A DNA stretch of 64,000 bases from Acidipila sp. (GCA_010365215.1 JAAFGT010000013.1:16928-80927); one strand, 5' to 3'; shown: positions 41,362-49,732, counted from the stretch's first letter. Program-made: numbers and translations. Notes: generated from the letters alone by a model not told the origin.

Positions 41362-44300
41362 CTAAAACGTTACCTTGATCCCGTACTCAATCTGGCGCGG
41401 CGCTCCGAGAGAGAACACGCCGGATCCCAAGCCAACGCGATTTGTCCGTGAAGCCACCGTCGTGCTGTTCACCGCCGTTCCGTTGTCCACCGCCGCGCAG
41501 GTCAGGGTGGCGACAGGACAGCCCTGGAGAATGCCGTTCGGAGGCTGGCTGGGCGAGTCGTAGTTGAAATGATTGAACAGATTGAAGAACGCGATCTGTG
41601 GCTCGACCTGGAGAGACTCGGAGAGCCGTTTCCACCACCGGTTCGGCCGAATCACCCAGCCAAGCCTCATATCCACGGTGAAGAGGCCGGTGGTGTGAAC
41701 TGCGCCCGGTACCACCGGCTGGATGGTGGGCACCACGCCGCCGAGCGACACGAGCTGCGCGGGAGTAAATATTCCATTCGAAACCAGCACCTGACCCGCG
41801 GGGGTGAACGTGCCGGCCACGCTGGTGTTGTAGGAGCTGATCAGTTTGTTGAGCCCGTTTAGATCCACGCCGTGGTTGAACGAGCCAATGTTGGTACCCG
41901 GCAACAAATCTCCTGCGCCGCCGCGCGTGCTTCCGAGATAGGCTCCGTCGCCGGTCAGGTCGCTGGTGAAGATGCCGGCGGTGGTGCCGCCGAATGGAGA
42001 GCCGGGAATTTGCAGAGTAACCGGAAGCGCAGTGGTGTAGTGGGAGATCAGGCTGATCCGCGTCCACCAAGGGAGATCGAACACGCCACCCGCGGAAAGC
42101 TGATGGGTGCGGTCGAGGCCGTTGGGACCGATGAACTTGCCCGAGGCCGCGTAATCTGGCGCGCTACTAATAAAATCGGAGTCACGCACTTGGCTGACGT
42201 AACGGGAATAGGAGTAGGAGATGATGAAGTTGGCGTGATGGATTTCCTGCACTAATTCTTTCACCTGTGACTGCAGAGAAACTTGCAGACCGTTGTAAAC
42301 CGCGCGGCCGACGGGGAAGGCCATCTGGTTCTGGCCGACATTGGGATTAATTCCCGGAAAGGCGCAGGTGGGACAGGGGCCGCCCGATGCGAAAGAATTC
42401 CCGGAATCGAGGCCGCGCGAAGCAAAATCCGCGAGGTTCAAGCCACGACCCATGATTTGCGTGGTGGACATTGGAACGCCGGGACAGTTCGCGATCCCTG
42501 CACTTATCGTGGTCACCCCGCAATCCGCCAACGTTGTAGCGACGGCCGCCTGCGCATTTCCGAGGTTAAAGAAGCGCGCATCGCCGACGTGGTTCGTATC
42601 CCTGGTTAGCAGGTAGTGCAGATTGACGTTACGGACGTAGTCCACTTTCAGCACCGTGCCAGGGAATAACTGGCGCTCGATGCCGGCATTCGCCTGGAAA
42701 GAATACGGGCTCACGTAGCCGGGATAAAGCAGATTGTTGCCGGTGCTGTTCGATCCATCCGCGAGAGTGTTGCCGATAAAGCTCGAATTGCTCTGAGCTC
42801 CCGCTGCCAGCGTAGCAGCTACAAATGTATTCTGCAGGTCGATGACGTCGTTAATTACGGAGCCGATCGGCTGCGTACAGACTTTAGTAGCGATGTCCTT
42901 TCCGTTAATCGTGGGAAGCGGTGAGGAAGTTCCGGGCAGGGTGGGCCCACTTGGACACAGAAAGGCCAAGGTGTTGAACAAGCCTTTCTGAAGACGGACG
43001 GGCCGGTCGAAGAGCACGTTGTTGAAGATCGCATTTTCATAGTAGATGCCCGCGCCGGCGCGGATTACGGTCTTGCCGGATTTCCATGGGTCCCAGGCGA
43101 TGCCGATGTTTCCTCCGTAATTGTGATTCGGCTGGTTGGTGCGGCCACCCAAACCGGAGCCGAACTGGTCAATCAGATTCCCGGTGCAGCCAGGAGGCGG
43201 CGTTGCAGCAGCGGAACACGGGATTGGGGCCAGGTCGTTGTTGGTGCGCCCAGTGTCTCGAACGTATCGGACACCGTAGTTAAAGGTCAGGTTGGGGAGC
43301 ATCTTCCAGCTATCGCCCAGATACCACTGGAGCCGGTGGTCGAGCTGTCCTCCCCCCTTCAGGCCGAATGCCGGCAACTCGGTAAAAAACCCCTGACCGT
43401 TGCCAAGGGTAATCGCGTCCACGGTGTAATTCAACGGATTGGACGCCCCGCCGGCCAGGGCCAGGCAGGTGCTGTTGCATGTGCCAAAACTGGCGGCGAT
43501 CGGCTGAGTACCGATGAAAGATGCGAAACCTCCGCCCACGATGCGGTTGTAACCGAAGCCGAACCGTATGACGTGGGAGCGAATGGTCTTGCTGCCGTCA
43601 TATTTAAACTGCGTGTTCTGTTGATAGGTGCCCTGCGGAGCCAGGAAGTTCGCACCCGAGCAAAACGAGTCAGCGCCTGCCGTGAGGCAGAGTTGGTCGC
43701 CGCCGATGGCGATGGCGATGCCCGGGGCGGGGTTCAGAATCTTGGACCCGACTACGGCGTCGACGATCGCATTGCGAAATTTGGTATATCCAAAACGGAT
43801 GGAATGGGAGAACGAACCGGTGTTGAAGTTTGTGCCGACAACATGCACAGGCGTGTGGTCCACGTTTGCGAACGGCTGAAAGGTATTGGGAATGAACGTG
43901 CTTACGTTGCGGTTTTGCTCATAAGAGAATCGATAGAAGATATTCCAACTTGGCCGCACCTGCCAGTCCACCCGGCCCAGTAGCTCCAGGTCGCGGAACG
44001 GTGAAGTGAAGCTGCCGGAAGGGAACGAAGACTGGCCTAGCACTGTGGCCTCAAGGTCCTGACGTGTGCGCTCAGCCGTGGCGAAGAAGAAAAGCTTGTC
44101 TTTGTAAAAAGGCCCGCCGAGGCTGACCCCGTACTGGTGCCGCAGAAATGGCCCGACCTCCTCGGCCAGGCCGTCGTTGCGGTCGTAGAAGTACGCACCG
44201 CCGTGTAAGACATTCGAGCCCGCGCGAGTGGTGACGTTCACGGCGCCTGACGAGGTCAGCTCGGTGGATAGGTCGAGCGACGACTGGCTCAACTGGAATT

Positions 44301-44982
44301 GATCGATGGCGCTGGCGGGGATGTTCTGCGTCGTGGTGCCGACGGTCTCGTCGCTGATGTCTATGCCGTCCACTTCAATGCGAGCGGTGCGGCCGAAGCG
44401 TCCGCCGAAGGAGATGGACGAGTACCCGTTCTTGGTGGGGTCAAAATTCCCGCCGTCCTGGATTTGCACACCGGGTTCGAGCTGCGCCAGCTCCAGGAAG
44501 TTTCTACCGTTCACCGGGAAATTCTCGATCTGTTCCCGGGTCATCACGCCCTGAACCGTGGGCTGCTCCGTATTCACTTGCACGTCTTCCTGGGTGACGG
44601 TGACCACGGTGCTGCCGGCGCCCAACTCCAGCTTCAGGTTTCCGGGCGTAGCGACGCCAACTTGCACGGTGAGGGTCTCTTCCGTCGTCTTGAAGCTTGG
44701 CGCCTCCGCTCGTACGCCATAAATGCCAGGGAGCAACGCACCCGAGGAATAAGTGCCGGTGGCGGTAGTGGTGAGTCTGACGGTCTGGCCGGTGCCCTTG
44801 TTGGTAATGGTGACCGAGGCCCCGGGGACGACGGATCCGCTAGGGTCGGTGATGGTTCCCTGAATGCTGCCCGTCGAGGTAGTGGCTTGCGCGTAAGCCG
44901 GCGGCGCCACGCTCAACGTAATCGCGAAAAGGCAGGCCAGTACGGAAAAGTAAGCTAACACCAATCTGCGGGTCGCATTCAT
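41362..44982 (-). CDS. Oar-like TonB-dependent receptor with carboxypeptidase-regulatory domain
   Basis: A 1206-residue outer-membrane protein. A signal peptide (about 1-32) is followed by a carboxypeptidase-regulatory-like domain (about 36-115, GSIQGTITDPSGSVVPGA), a plug (about 125-260, MTREQIENFPVNGRNFLEL) and a large barrel ending in a terminal Phe. The type is widespread in Acidobacteriota, presumed to import or bind large substrates such as plant polysaccharide fragments; the ligand is unknown. The ATG at 44982 has a GGGGGA site five bases upstream. A LytS-type kinase lies upstream and tandem repeats overlap the promoter, so expression may be signal-dependent. A strong terminator follows. 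Confidence 0.95.
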   Translation of the reverse strand: MNATRRLVLAYFSVLACLFAITLSVAPPAYAQATTSTGSIQGTITDPSGSVVPGASVTITNKGTGQTVRLTTTATGTYSSGALLPGIYGVRAEAPSFKTTEETLTVQVGVATPGNLKLELGAGSTVVTVTQEDVQVNTEQPTVQGVMTREQIENFPVNGRNFLELAQLEPGVQIQDGGNFDPTKNGYSSISFGGRFGRTARIEVDGIDISDETVGTTTQNIPASAIDQFQLSQSSLDLSTELTSSGAVNVTTRAGSNVLHGGAYFYDRNDGLAEEVGPFLRHQYGVSLGGPFYKDKLFFFATAERTRQDLEATVLGQSSFPSGSFTSPFRDLELLGRVDWQVRPSWNIFYRFSYEQNRNVSTFIPNTFQPFANVDHTPVHVVGTNFNTGSFSHSIRFGYTKFRNAIVDAVVGSKILNPAPGIAIAIGGDQLCLTAGADSFCSGANFLAPQGTYQQNTQFKYDGSKTIRSHVIRFGFGYNRIVGGGFASFIGTQPIAASFGTCNSTCLALAGGASNPLNYTVDAITLGNGQGFFTELPAFGLKGGGQLDHRLQWYLGDSWKMLPNLTFNYGVRYVRDTGRTNNDLAPIPCSAAATPPPGCTGNLIDQFGSGLGGRTNQPNHNYGGNIGIAWDPWKSGKTVIRAGAGIYYENAIFNNVLFDRPVRLQKGLFNTLAFLCPSGPTLPGTSSPLPTINGKDIATKVCTQPIGSVINDVIDLQNTFVAATLAAGAQSNSSFIGNTLADGSNSTGNNLLYPGYVSPYSFQANAGIERQLFPGTVLKVDYVRNVNLHYLLTRDTNHVGDARFFNLGNAQAAVATTLADCGVTTISAGIANCPGVPMSTTQIMGRGLNLADFASRGLDSGNSFASGGPCPTCAFPGINPNVGQNQMAFPVGRAVYNGLQVSLQSQVKELVQEIHHANFIISYSYSRYVSQVRDSDFISSAPDYAASGKFIGPNGLDRTHQLSAGGVFDLPWWTRISLISHYTTALPVTLQIPGSPFGGTTAGIFTSDLTGDGAYLGSTRGGAGDLLPGTNIGSFNHGVDLNGLNKLISSYNTSVAGTFTPAGQVLVSNGIFTPAQLVSLGGVVPTIQPVVPGAVHTTGLFTVDMRLGWVIRPNRWWKRLSESLQVEPQIAFFNLFNHFNYDSPSQPPNGILQGCPVATLTCAAVDNGTAVNSTTVASRTNRVGLGSGVFSLGAPRQIEYGIKVTF

Positions 44983-45146
44983 GTTATTCCCCCATTTGGT
45001 AAGACGTTGGAGAGCCCTGAAAGCAAACGAAAGCTTGAAAGTCGCCGGAGAGCACCACGGGCCAGCGGATGGGACGCGCGGCTGCGCATTTCGGAAAGAG
45101 TTCAACCAAGTACATCTACACACCCCTGAGAAACTTGATTGAGAGC

Positions 45147-45175
45147 GTTCTATTCTGTTCTGAATTGCCTGTCAA
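45147..45175 (-). promoter_or_regulatory. Promoter of the TonB receptor gene
   Basis: On the minus strand TTGACA (45175-45170), 17 bases and TAGAAC (45152-45147) form a good sigma-70-type promoter about 165 bases before the receptor start. The -35 lies directly next to the tandem direct repeat. Confidence 0.65.
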
Positions 45176-45207
45176 TGTGAAATTTAGATGCGTTTATGTG
45201 AAATTTA
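45175..45207. repeat. Two 12-base direct repeats 21 bases apart (candidate activator site)
   Basis: ATGTGAAATTTA occurs at 45175-45186 and 45196-45207. The 21-base period puts both on the same face of the helix. They lie immediately upstream of the receptor promoter -35 and reach the LytS stop codon. LytTR-type regulators are known to bind paired direct repeats with such spacing. Confidence 0.7.
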
Positions 45208-46521
45208 TGTAATTGCGGGCGAGAGGGAAACCAACTCCGGCACTTCGATGCGAACCTGGGTGCCAATTCCCGGGCGGCTGGTGATATGGAATTGGAATTC
45301 CTCACCGTAGAGGAGCTTGAGCCTGGCACGTACATTGGACATGCCAATGCCCTCGCCATAGACACGCGCTAGACGGGCCTCGGACATGCCGATGCCATTA
45401 TCCTGCACTTCAATTACCAGGTGGCCGTTCTCGAGCACGGTGCGTATCCGAATCTCACCGCCTTCGATCTTGGGAGCCAATCCGTGTTTTATCGAATTCT
45501 CGACGATGGGCTGTAAGAGCATCGCAGGCACGAAAGCTTCAAGAGTGTTTTCCTCGATCTCCTTGAAGATAGCTAGCTTGTCCGCACCGGAGCGGGCCAC
45601 TTCAATGTCCAGGTAGTCGTCCACGAAACTCAGCTCCTCGCGCAGCGGGACGAAGTTTTCCTGCGTGCGCAAAAGTCGCCGAAGTATGTTGGACAGCTTG
45701 AGGACTACGACGCGGGCCATATCCGGGTCCATGCGAATCAAAGCGGAAACGGTGTTGAGCGTGTTGAAAAGAAAGTGAGGATTGATCTGGCTGGAGAGCG
45801 CGTCCATGCGCGCTTTGAGAAGCATCTGCTGGTGCTCCTCGAGATTGGCCTCCACGCGAATGGTGTTCCAGATTTTTATGGGGATGGCCACGGACATGAC
45901 CGTGCCAAAGAGGACCGGAAGCGGCGCCCAGGCAGCGTGGGCGGTGAACGTGTAAAGCCAGCGTCCGTGTACGGCAGCGCCCAGTGAGATGCGTCCAAGC
46001 TCCAGGGCCACGCAGCCGGCCAATGGCAGCATCTCCCAATGGCGGTTGCGCTCGAGGCCCTTCGCCCAGCGCACCAGCCACCGCGGAATACCCATAAAGG
46101 TGAAAGGGCCAAGATTCCAGACCGCCTCGGTATTGGGCATGGCTTGGCGGATCAAGCCTCCCAGAAGCCCCGCTGCTGTGGCCAGCGGAGTAGATAACCA
46201 TTCATGGTTGAAGAATGCAGGCAAGCTGATGATGGCTCCGCCCAGGACGCCAGGAACCCGGCCGCCCAGGAGTCCCAGCACAAACGCGCCCTCCACAGTG
46301 AGATCGGCGAACTGGTAGCCCAGCAGCCGCAGCATTACCCCAACGGCCAGCGGCGGCGTGAAGTAAAGCATAAGGCGTATTTTTTCGTCGGAATCGCGCT
46401 GCTCGGTGTAAAGAACCTTACGGAATCCCTTAGACCGCGCCAACAGCGCCGCCAGCGAGCCGGCCAGGCCCATCTTGAGGAACAGCGTGAGCAGCAGCTC
46501 TTTGCCGGTAAGAACTTCCAT
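45205..46521 (-). CDS. LytS-family sensor histidine kinase
   Basis: A 438-residue membrane kinase. About six hydrophobic helices (about 5-225) make a 5TM-LYT-like sensor with the segment LGLLGGRVPGVLGGAIISLP. The His_kinase domain follows with the phospho-acceptor His near 249 (SQINPHFLFNTLN) and the HATPase boxes PIVENSIKHG and DNGIGMSEARL. Such kinases normally phosphorylate a LytTR response regulator, but no such gene is in the window. Start at 46521 is chosen (MEVLTGKELL); an ATG at 46536 is possible. The gene lies upstream of the TonB receptor on the same strand with 222 bases between, and is divergent from ribA. Confidence 0.93.
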   Translation of the reverse strand: MEVLTGKELLLTLFLKMGLAGSLAALLARSKGFRKVLYTEQRDSDEKIRLMLYFTPPLAVGVMLRLLGYQFADLTVEGAFVLGLLGGRVPGVLGGAIISLPAFFNHEWLSTPLATAAGLLGGLIRQAMPNTEAVWNLGPFTFMGIPRWLVRWAKGLERNRHWEMLPLAGCVALELGRISLGAAVHGRWLYTFTAHAAWAPLPVLFGTVMSVAIPIKIWNTIRVEANLEEHQQMLLKARMDALSSQINPHFLFNTLNTVSALIRMDPDMARVVVLKLSNILRRLLRTQENFVPLREELSFVDDYLDIEVARSGADKLAIFKEIEENTLEAFVPAMLLQPIVENSIKHGLAPKIEGGEIRIRTVLENGHLVIEVQDNGIGMSEARLARVYGEGIGMSNVRARLKLLYGEEFQFHITSRPGIGTQVRIEVPELVSLSPAIT

Positions 46522-46602
46522 GTGCGAGCGCGCCAAGAATTCAGCGGATGCGCGAGACGTGTACGTTAGCCCAGTCCGCGGCGCGCTGTAAAGCAGCGGG
46601 CC

Positions 46603-46611
46603 TGCTATAAT
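46603..46611 (+). promoter_or_regulatory. Extended -10 element upstream of ribA
   Basis: TGCTATAAT is a perfect extended -10. Transcription would begin near 46618, which is after the ATG at 46614 and before the ATG at 46626. No good -35 is seen, as is usual for extended -10 promoters. Confidence 0.5.
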
Positions 46612-46625
46612 TCATGGCAAAACAC

Positions 46626-47297
46626 ATGAGCAAGAAAAAAGCATCCCGTGGCGCGTCGCGCCCGGCAAGAAAAGCCGCGCGCAAACGCGGCCCGGCGGCG
46701 CGTGCCCTGCCAAAAATAGTGGCGCAAGCCGCCCTGCCCTCGCGCTTTGGCCGGTTCACAATTCTGGGCATCGAGGACGGCAAGGGAAAAGATGAGGCCG
46801 TTGTGCTGTTGCGCGGCAAAGTGGACGGGGCGGCGGCGCCCTTAGTGCGAATCCATTCTCAATGCCTGACCGGTGACGTGTTCTGCAGCGAGCGCTGCGA
46901 CTGCCGCGGCCAGCTGGAGCTGGCGCTGGAGAAAATCGGGCGCGCCCCAAGCGGCTTGCTGCTTTACCTGCCGCAGGAAGGCCGCGGAATCGGCCTGATG
47001 AATAAGCTCAAAGCCTACCAATTGCAGGACCAGGGTCGCGATACCGTCGAGGCGAACAATGATCTGGGATTCGCCGCGGACTCACGCAACTACCAGTTTC
47101 CAGCGGCTATCCTCCGGCTGTTAGGCGTGCGCGCGGTGCGGCTGCTCTCCAATAACCCCGAAAAGGTGCGCCAACTTGAAGAGGGCGGCGTCCGAGTGAT
47201 CGAGCGCGTTCCCTGCCAGCCGCCCGTGCTGGATAGTTCACGAGCGTACCTGCGTACGAAAAAAGCTAAGCTCGGCCACGTATTGTCCGGGCTGTGA
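46626..47297 (+). CDS. ribA: GTP cyclohydrolase II
   Basis: This 223-residue enzyme opens the ring of GTP in the first step of riboflavin synthesis. Zinc-binding cysteines are seen in CLTGDVFCSERCDC, the catalytic segment in LYLPQEGRGIGLMNKL and the end-domain in VRLLSNNPEK. It lacks the fused dihydroxybutanone-phosphate synthase domain often joined in bacteria. About 35 residues at the N-terminus are very rich in Lys, Arg and Ala and are not part of the enzyme fold. I use the ATG at 46626 because a TATAAT at 46606-46611 makes the one at 46614 unlikely; the latter would add four residues. The SRPBCC gene follows 11 bases later. Confidence 0.93.
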   Translation: MSKKKASRGASRPARKAARKRGPAARALPKIVAQAALPSRFGRFTILGIEDGKGKDEAVVLLRGKVDGAAAPLVRIHSQCLTGDVFCSERCDCRGQLELALEKIGRAPSGLLLYLPQEGRGIGLMNKLKAYQLQDQGRDTVEANNDLGFAADSRNYQFPAAILRLLGVRAVRLLSNNPEKVRQLEEGGVRVIERVPCQPPVLDSSRAYLRTKKAKLGHVLSGL

Positions 47298-47308
47298 GGA
47301 GATCCAAC

Positions 47309-47713
47309 ATGACGCCAGTGATCCAACAATCCGAACAATTTGCAGCATCGTCCGCCGAGCTTTTTGAGATGTACATGGACTCAAAGAAACATTCGGCGGC
47401 GACGGGTGGACTGGCCAAGCTGAGCCGCAAGGCGGGTGGCGCCTTTACGGCGTGGGGCGGACAACTCTGGGGAAAAAATCTGCTGATCGTTCCGAAGCGC
47501 ATGATCGTGCAGACTTGGAGATCTTCGAACTTCAAGAAAGATGATGCGGATTCAATTCTCGTGCTCACGTTCAGCAAAGCTCCCAAAGGAAGCCGCATCG
47601 ATCTCGCGCATGTTGGTGTTCCCGCGCAGGACCATGCCGGGGTAAGCAAGGGTTGGCCAAAATATTATTGGCAACCGTGGCGAGCGTATCTCGCCAAGCG
47701 CCGCAAGGCGTAG
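47309..47713 (+). CDS. SRPBCC / AHSA1-like domain protein
   Basis: A 134-residue single-domain protein of the START/Bet v1-like superfamily. The fold pattern is seen: FAASSAELFEMYMDS, GGAFTAWGGQLWGKNLLIVP, IVQTWRSSNF, ADSILVLTFSKAP, GSRIDLAHVGVP and a C-terminal helix ending WQPWRAYLAKR. Such proteins bind small hydrophobic ligands or help other proteins; the ligand is unknown. GAGGAGA overlaps the ribA stop region and precedes the ATG at 47309 by about six bases, so it is co-transcribed with ribA. Confidence 0.82.
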   Translation: MTPVIQQSEQFAASSAELFEMYMDSKKHSAATGGLAKLSRKAGGAFTAWGGQLWGKNLLIVPKRMIVQTWRSSNFKKDDADSILVLTFSKAPKGSRIDLAHVGVPAQDHAGVSKGWPKYYWQPWRAYLAKRRKA

Positions 47714-47805
47714 CGTGGGACAGCGGCTGGAAGCTAGTTCGACGCGGTAAGTCGGGTCTCCTTCCGCAGGTGGTTCCGCTGCAGCCGGGAAATAATCCAA
47801 GGGGC

Positions 47806-47834
47806 TTGACAGATGGCAACCGCGCGAGGATACT
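47806..47834 (+). promoter_or_regulatory. Promoter of the ArsR gene (leaderless transcript likely)
   Basis: TTGACA (47806-47811), exactly 17 bases, and GATACT (47829-47834). The predicted transcription start (about 47841-47842) coincides with the ATG at 47842, and there is no ribosome site before it. Confidence 0.68.
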
Positions 47835-47835
47835 A

Positions 47836-47847
47836 AACCATATGGTT
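47836..47847. promoter_or_regulatory. Palindromic operator over the ArsR start codon
   Basis: AACCATATGGTT is a perfect 12-base palindrome; the ATG of the ArsR gene is at its centre. It lies just after the -10 element, at the expected transcription start, where a dimeric repressor would block initiation. It is the natural site for autorepression. Confidence 0.65.
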
Positions 47848-48330
47848 AAGTATTCCGAGGCCGCTCTGGATTCGACCTTCGGCGCTCTGGCCGACCCGGT
47901 CCGCCGCGCGGTGCTGGCCCGGTTGGCGCAAGGTGTGTCCAGCGTCAGCAAGCTTGCCGCGCCATTTTCCATTTCTCTGCCGGGTTTCGCCAAACATATT
48001 CGCGTGCTGGAGCGCGCCGGCCTCGTCAGCAGCGAAAAGGACGGCCGTATCCGCCGCTGCCGCCTCGACCCCCAGGCCATGAGCGAGGCCGCGGAATGGA
48101 TCTCGCATTACCGTGAGTTTTGGGAGGCGCAGTTCGACGCGCTTTCCGAGCACCTGGCAGAATCAAATGCCCACAATTCCAGGAAAATTCAATTTAAACG
48201 CGCACCAAAAAAGGAGAAAAAAGTATGGCCACACCAAGTCTTGCACCCGAAACCTCTCTCCAAATCAAGCGAACGTTCGCGGCGCCGGTCCCCACGATCT
48301 TCGACGCCTGGACGAAACCAGAGCGGCTGA
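47842..48330 (+). CDS. ArsR-family transcriptional repressor
   Basis: The first 105 residues form a winged helix of the ArsR/SmtB type: DSTFGALADPVRRAVLARLA, recognition helix around SISLPGFAKHIRVLERAGLV, and wing SSEKDGRIRRCRLD. The metal-binding ELCVCDL motif is absent, which fits the SRPBCC-linked subgroup rather than a metal sensor. The last 55 or so residues are low-complexity and basic, and come from reading through the start of the next gene in another frame (106 bases of overlap, 48225-48330). The start at 47842 begins inside a palindrome and has no ribosome site. It probably represses itself and the SRPBCC gene downstream. Confidence 0.85.
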   Translation: MVKYSEAALDSTFGALADPVRRAVLARLAQGVSSVSKLAAPFSISLPGFAKHIRVLERAGLVSSEKDGRIRRCRLDPQAMSEAAEWISHYREFWEAQFDALSEHLAESNAHNSRKIQFKRAPKKEKKVWPHQVLHPKPLSKSSERSRRRSPRSSTPGRNQSG

Positions 48331-48704
48331 AGAAGTGGTTCCTGATGCCCAACCCCGGCCAGGAAAGCACAATTCATGAAGTGGACCTGCGCGTCGGAGG
48401 AAAAATTCGCGCCGAGGTGCAGAATAAAGAGGGCAAGACGCATCGCTTGCTCGCCGTCTTCAAAGAAATCGTGCCGCAGCAGAAACTGGTCTACACATGG
48501 AAGTGGGAAGAGGGTATGCCCGACGGCGGCGAGAGCCTGGTCACCATTCTGTTCCGCCAAATGGGCGAATCCAACTTTACCGAGGTTACGCTCACGCACG
48601 AACGCTTCCCCAACGCAAAGGTGCGCGATCAGCACAACATGGGTTGGAACGCCTGCTTGGACGGTCTGGAGCGGGTGATTGGAGAAACTACGGCAAAACA
48701 CTGA
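48225..48704 (+). CDS. SRPBCC / AHSA1-like domain protein
   Basis: A 159-residue protein of the Bet v1-like/AHSA1 family: LQIKRTFAAPVPTIFDAWTKPERLKKWF at the start (split here in two recognisable blocks), GGKIRAEV, LVYTWKWEEG, TEVTLTHERF and the C-terminal helix HNMGWNACLDGLERVIG. The ribosome site AAGGAG lies within the coding region of the ArsR gene, eight bases upstream of the ATG. Pairing of ArsR with a SRPBCC protein is frequent; the latter may bind the inducer or take part in detoxification. The exact ligand is unknown. Confidence 0.9.
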   Translation: MATPSLAPETSLQIKRTFAAPVPTIFDAWTKPERLKKWFLMPNPGQESTIHEVDLRVGGKIRAEVQNKEGKTHRLLAVFKEIVPQQKLVYTWKWEEGMPDGGESLVTILFRQMGESNFTEVTLTHERFPNAKVRDQHNMGWNACLDGLERVIGETTAKH

Positions 48705-48724
48705 TTAAGTTGACCTGCACAAAC

Positions 48725-48934
48725 TCAGCCGCCGCCGACGAAGTGCACCACTTCGAAGCGGTCGCCGGCGGCTACGGTGGTGGATGCCCATTTGTCGCGT
48801 TGCAGAATATCCAGATTGCGCTCGATGGCGATACGGCCGGCTGGAATAGCAAGATGGGCGAGCAGGCCAGTGACCGTGAGGCCTTCGGGGACTTCGCGAT
48901 GCTCGCCATTCAGAAGGATCTTCATCAATGCCAC
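48725..48934 (-). CDS. thiS: Sulphur-carrier protein ThiS
   Basis: A 69-residue ubiquitin-fold protein: MKILLNGEHREVPEGLTV at the start, IAIERN in the middle and the C-terminal Gly-Gly tail (HFVGGG) that becomes a thiocarboxylate. It donates sulphur to the thiazole of thiamine (or to another acceptor if it is a MoaD-like relative). An internal ATG at 48925 may be the real start. No other thiamine gene is adjacent, so it is an orphan here. It converges with the SRPBCC gene with 20 bases between. Confidence 0.88.
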   Translation of the reverse strand: MALMKILLNGEHREVPEGLTVTGLLAHLAIPAGRIAIERNLDILQRDKWASTTVAAGDRFEVVHFVGGG

Positions 48935-48965
48935 CGAAACACTGCCAAGTAAACTTCGACCAGGG

Positions 48966-49640
48966 TCATACCGCGGGCGGTTTGGATTTGGCGCGCAACG
49001 AGTAGCGGATTTCGTCTTCGCCGTCCGCGCACTTGGCGCGGATTACCAGGTCAGCGCCTCCCGATCCCAGGTGCGGCATGGGAAAGCTGAGTTCCGCACG
49101 GCCTTGCGAATTGGTGACGGCCGGGAAGATTAGCGATTGTTGGGTCCCTTCGAAAGCCACTTCCACTTCGGCGTTTTCCACGGATGTACCCGCCACTCGC
49201 GTTCGTACTTCGATGATCAAGCTCGCCGATCCCGACTTGAGCCAGGAAGCTGGATTCGTAAGCTGCACCTGAATGCCGCTGGCCGCCTGCGTATTGGCCC
49301 CGGCGGGACCTCGGACCGCAGGCGCGGATGATGCGCCCTCAGCCGACGATGAGCCGTCGACCTGCGAGGTTGGCGGCGACGGCAGCGGCACCACCAAAAC
49401 TCCGCTGCGCAGCTCTTCAATCACCGTGCGATGCTGTTCCTCAAGCCACTGTCTCAACACATCGTCATTGAATGAGGGATCGTTGAGGTGCTCGGCATAT
49501 TTGCGGATGCGACGGTGCAGGACGCGCCCGCCCGCGTAGACGGTAGTATCGATAACCGGGTTGCGCTTGCCTCGATCTTCCGTCTGCACGTGGAGCGCAA
49601 GACCGCCTAACTGAACGTCTGTATTGAATCCAAAGTTCAC
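48966..49640 (-). CDS. Unknown protein with C-terminal Ig-like domain
   Basis: With a GTG start at 49640 the protein is 224 residues. The first 85 residues contain a beta-rich patch (FNTDVQLGGLALHVQTEDRG) and a helical one; a Ser/Pro/Ala-rich linker (about 95-135) follows; then an Ig-like strand domain (SLIIEVRTRVAGTSVENAEVEV, GRAELSFPMP, ADLVIRAKCADGEDEIRYSL). The domain order suggests an adaptor or surface component, but no signal peptide is seen. The start is uncertain; the frame stays open to 49790, though that longer stretch has no plausible content. It is divergent from nuoA. Confidence 0.65.
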   Translation of the reverse strand: MNFGFNTDVQLGGLALHVQTEDRGKRNPVIDTTVYAGGRVLHRRIRKYAEHLNDPSFNDDVLRQWLEEQHRTVIEELRSGVLVVPLPSPPTSQVDGSSSAEGASSAPAVRGPAGANTQAASGIQVQLTNPASWLKSGSASLIIEVRTRVAGTSVENAEVEVAFEGTQQSLIFPAVTNSQGRAELSFPMPHLGSGGADLVIRAKCADGEDEIRYSLRAKSKPPAV

Positions 49641-49690
49641 AGGGGATCGCTTTGCGGCCGAGACCTGCCGCCGATTCCGGCGTAGGTGAT

Positions 49691-49720
49691 TTGACCGAAC
49701 CGCCGCCAGGTCGCTATTAT
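49691..49720 (+). promoter_or_regulatory. Promoter of the nuo operon
   Basis: TTGACC (49691-49696), 18 bases and TATTAT (49715-49720). The transcript would start only a few bases before the nuoA ATG at 49733, and there is no Shine-Dalgarno sequence, so a very short leader is likely. Confidence 0.6.
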
Positions 49721-49732
49721 AGCAGTCGACGT

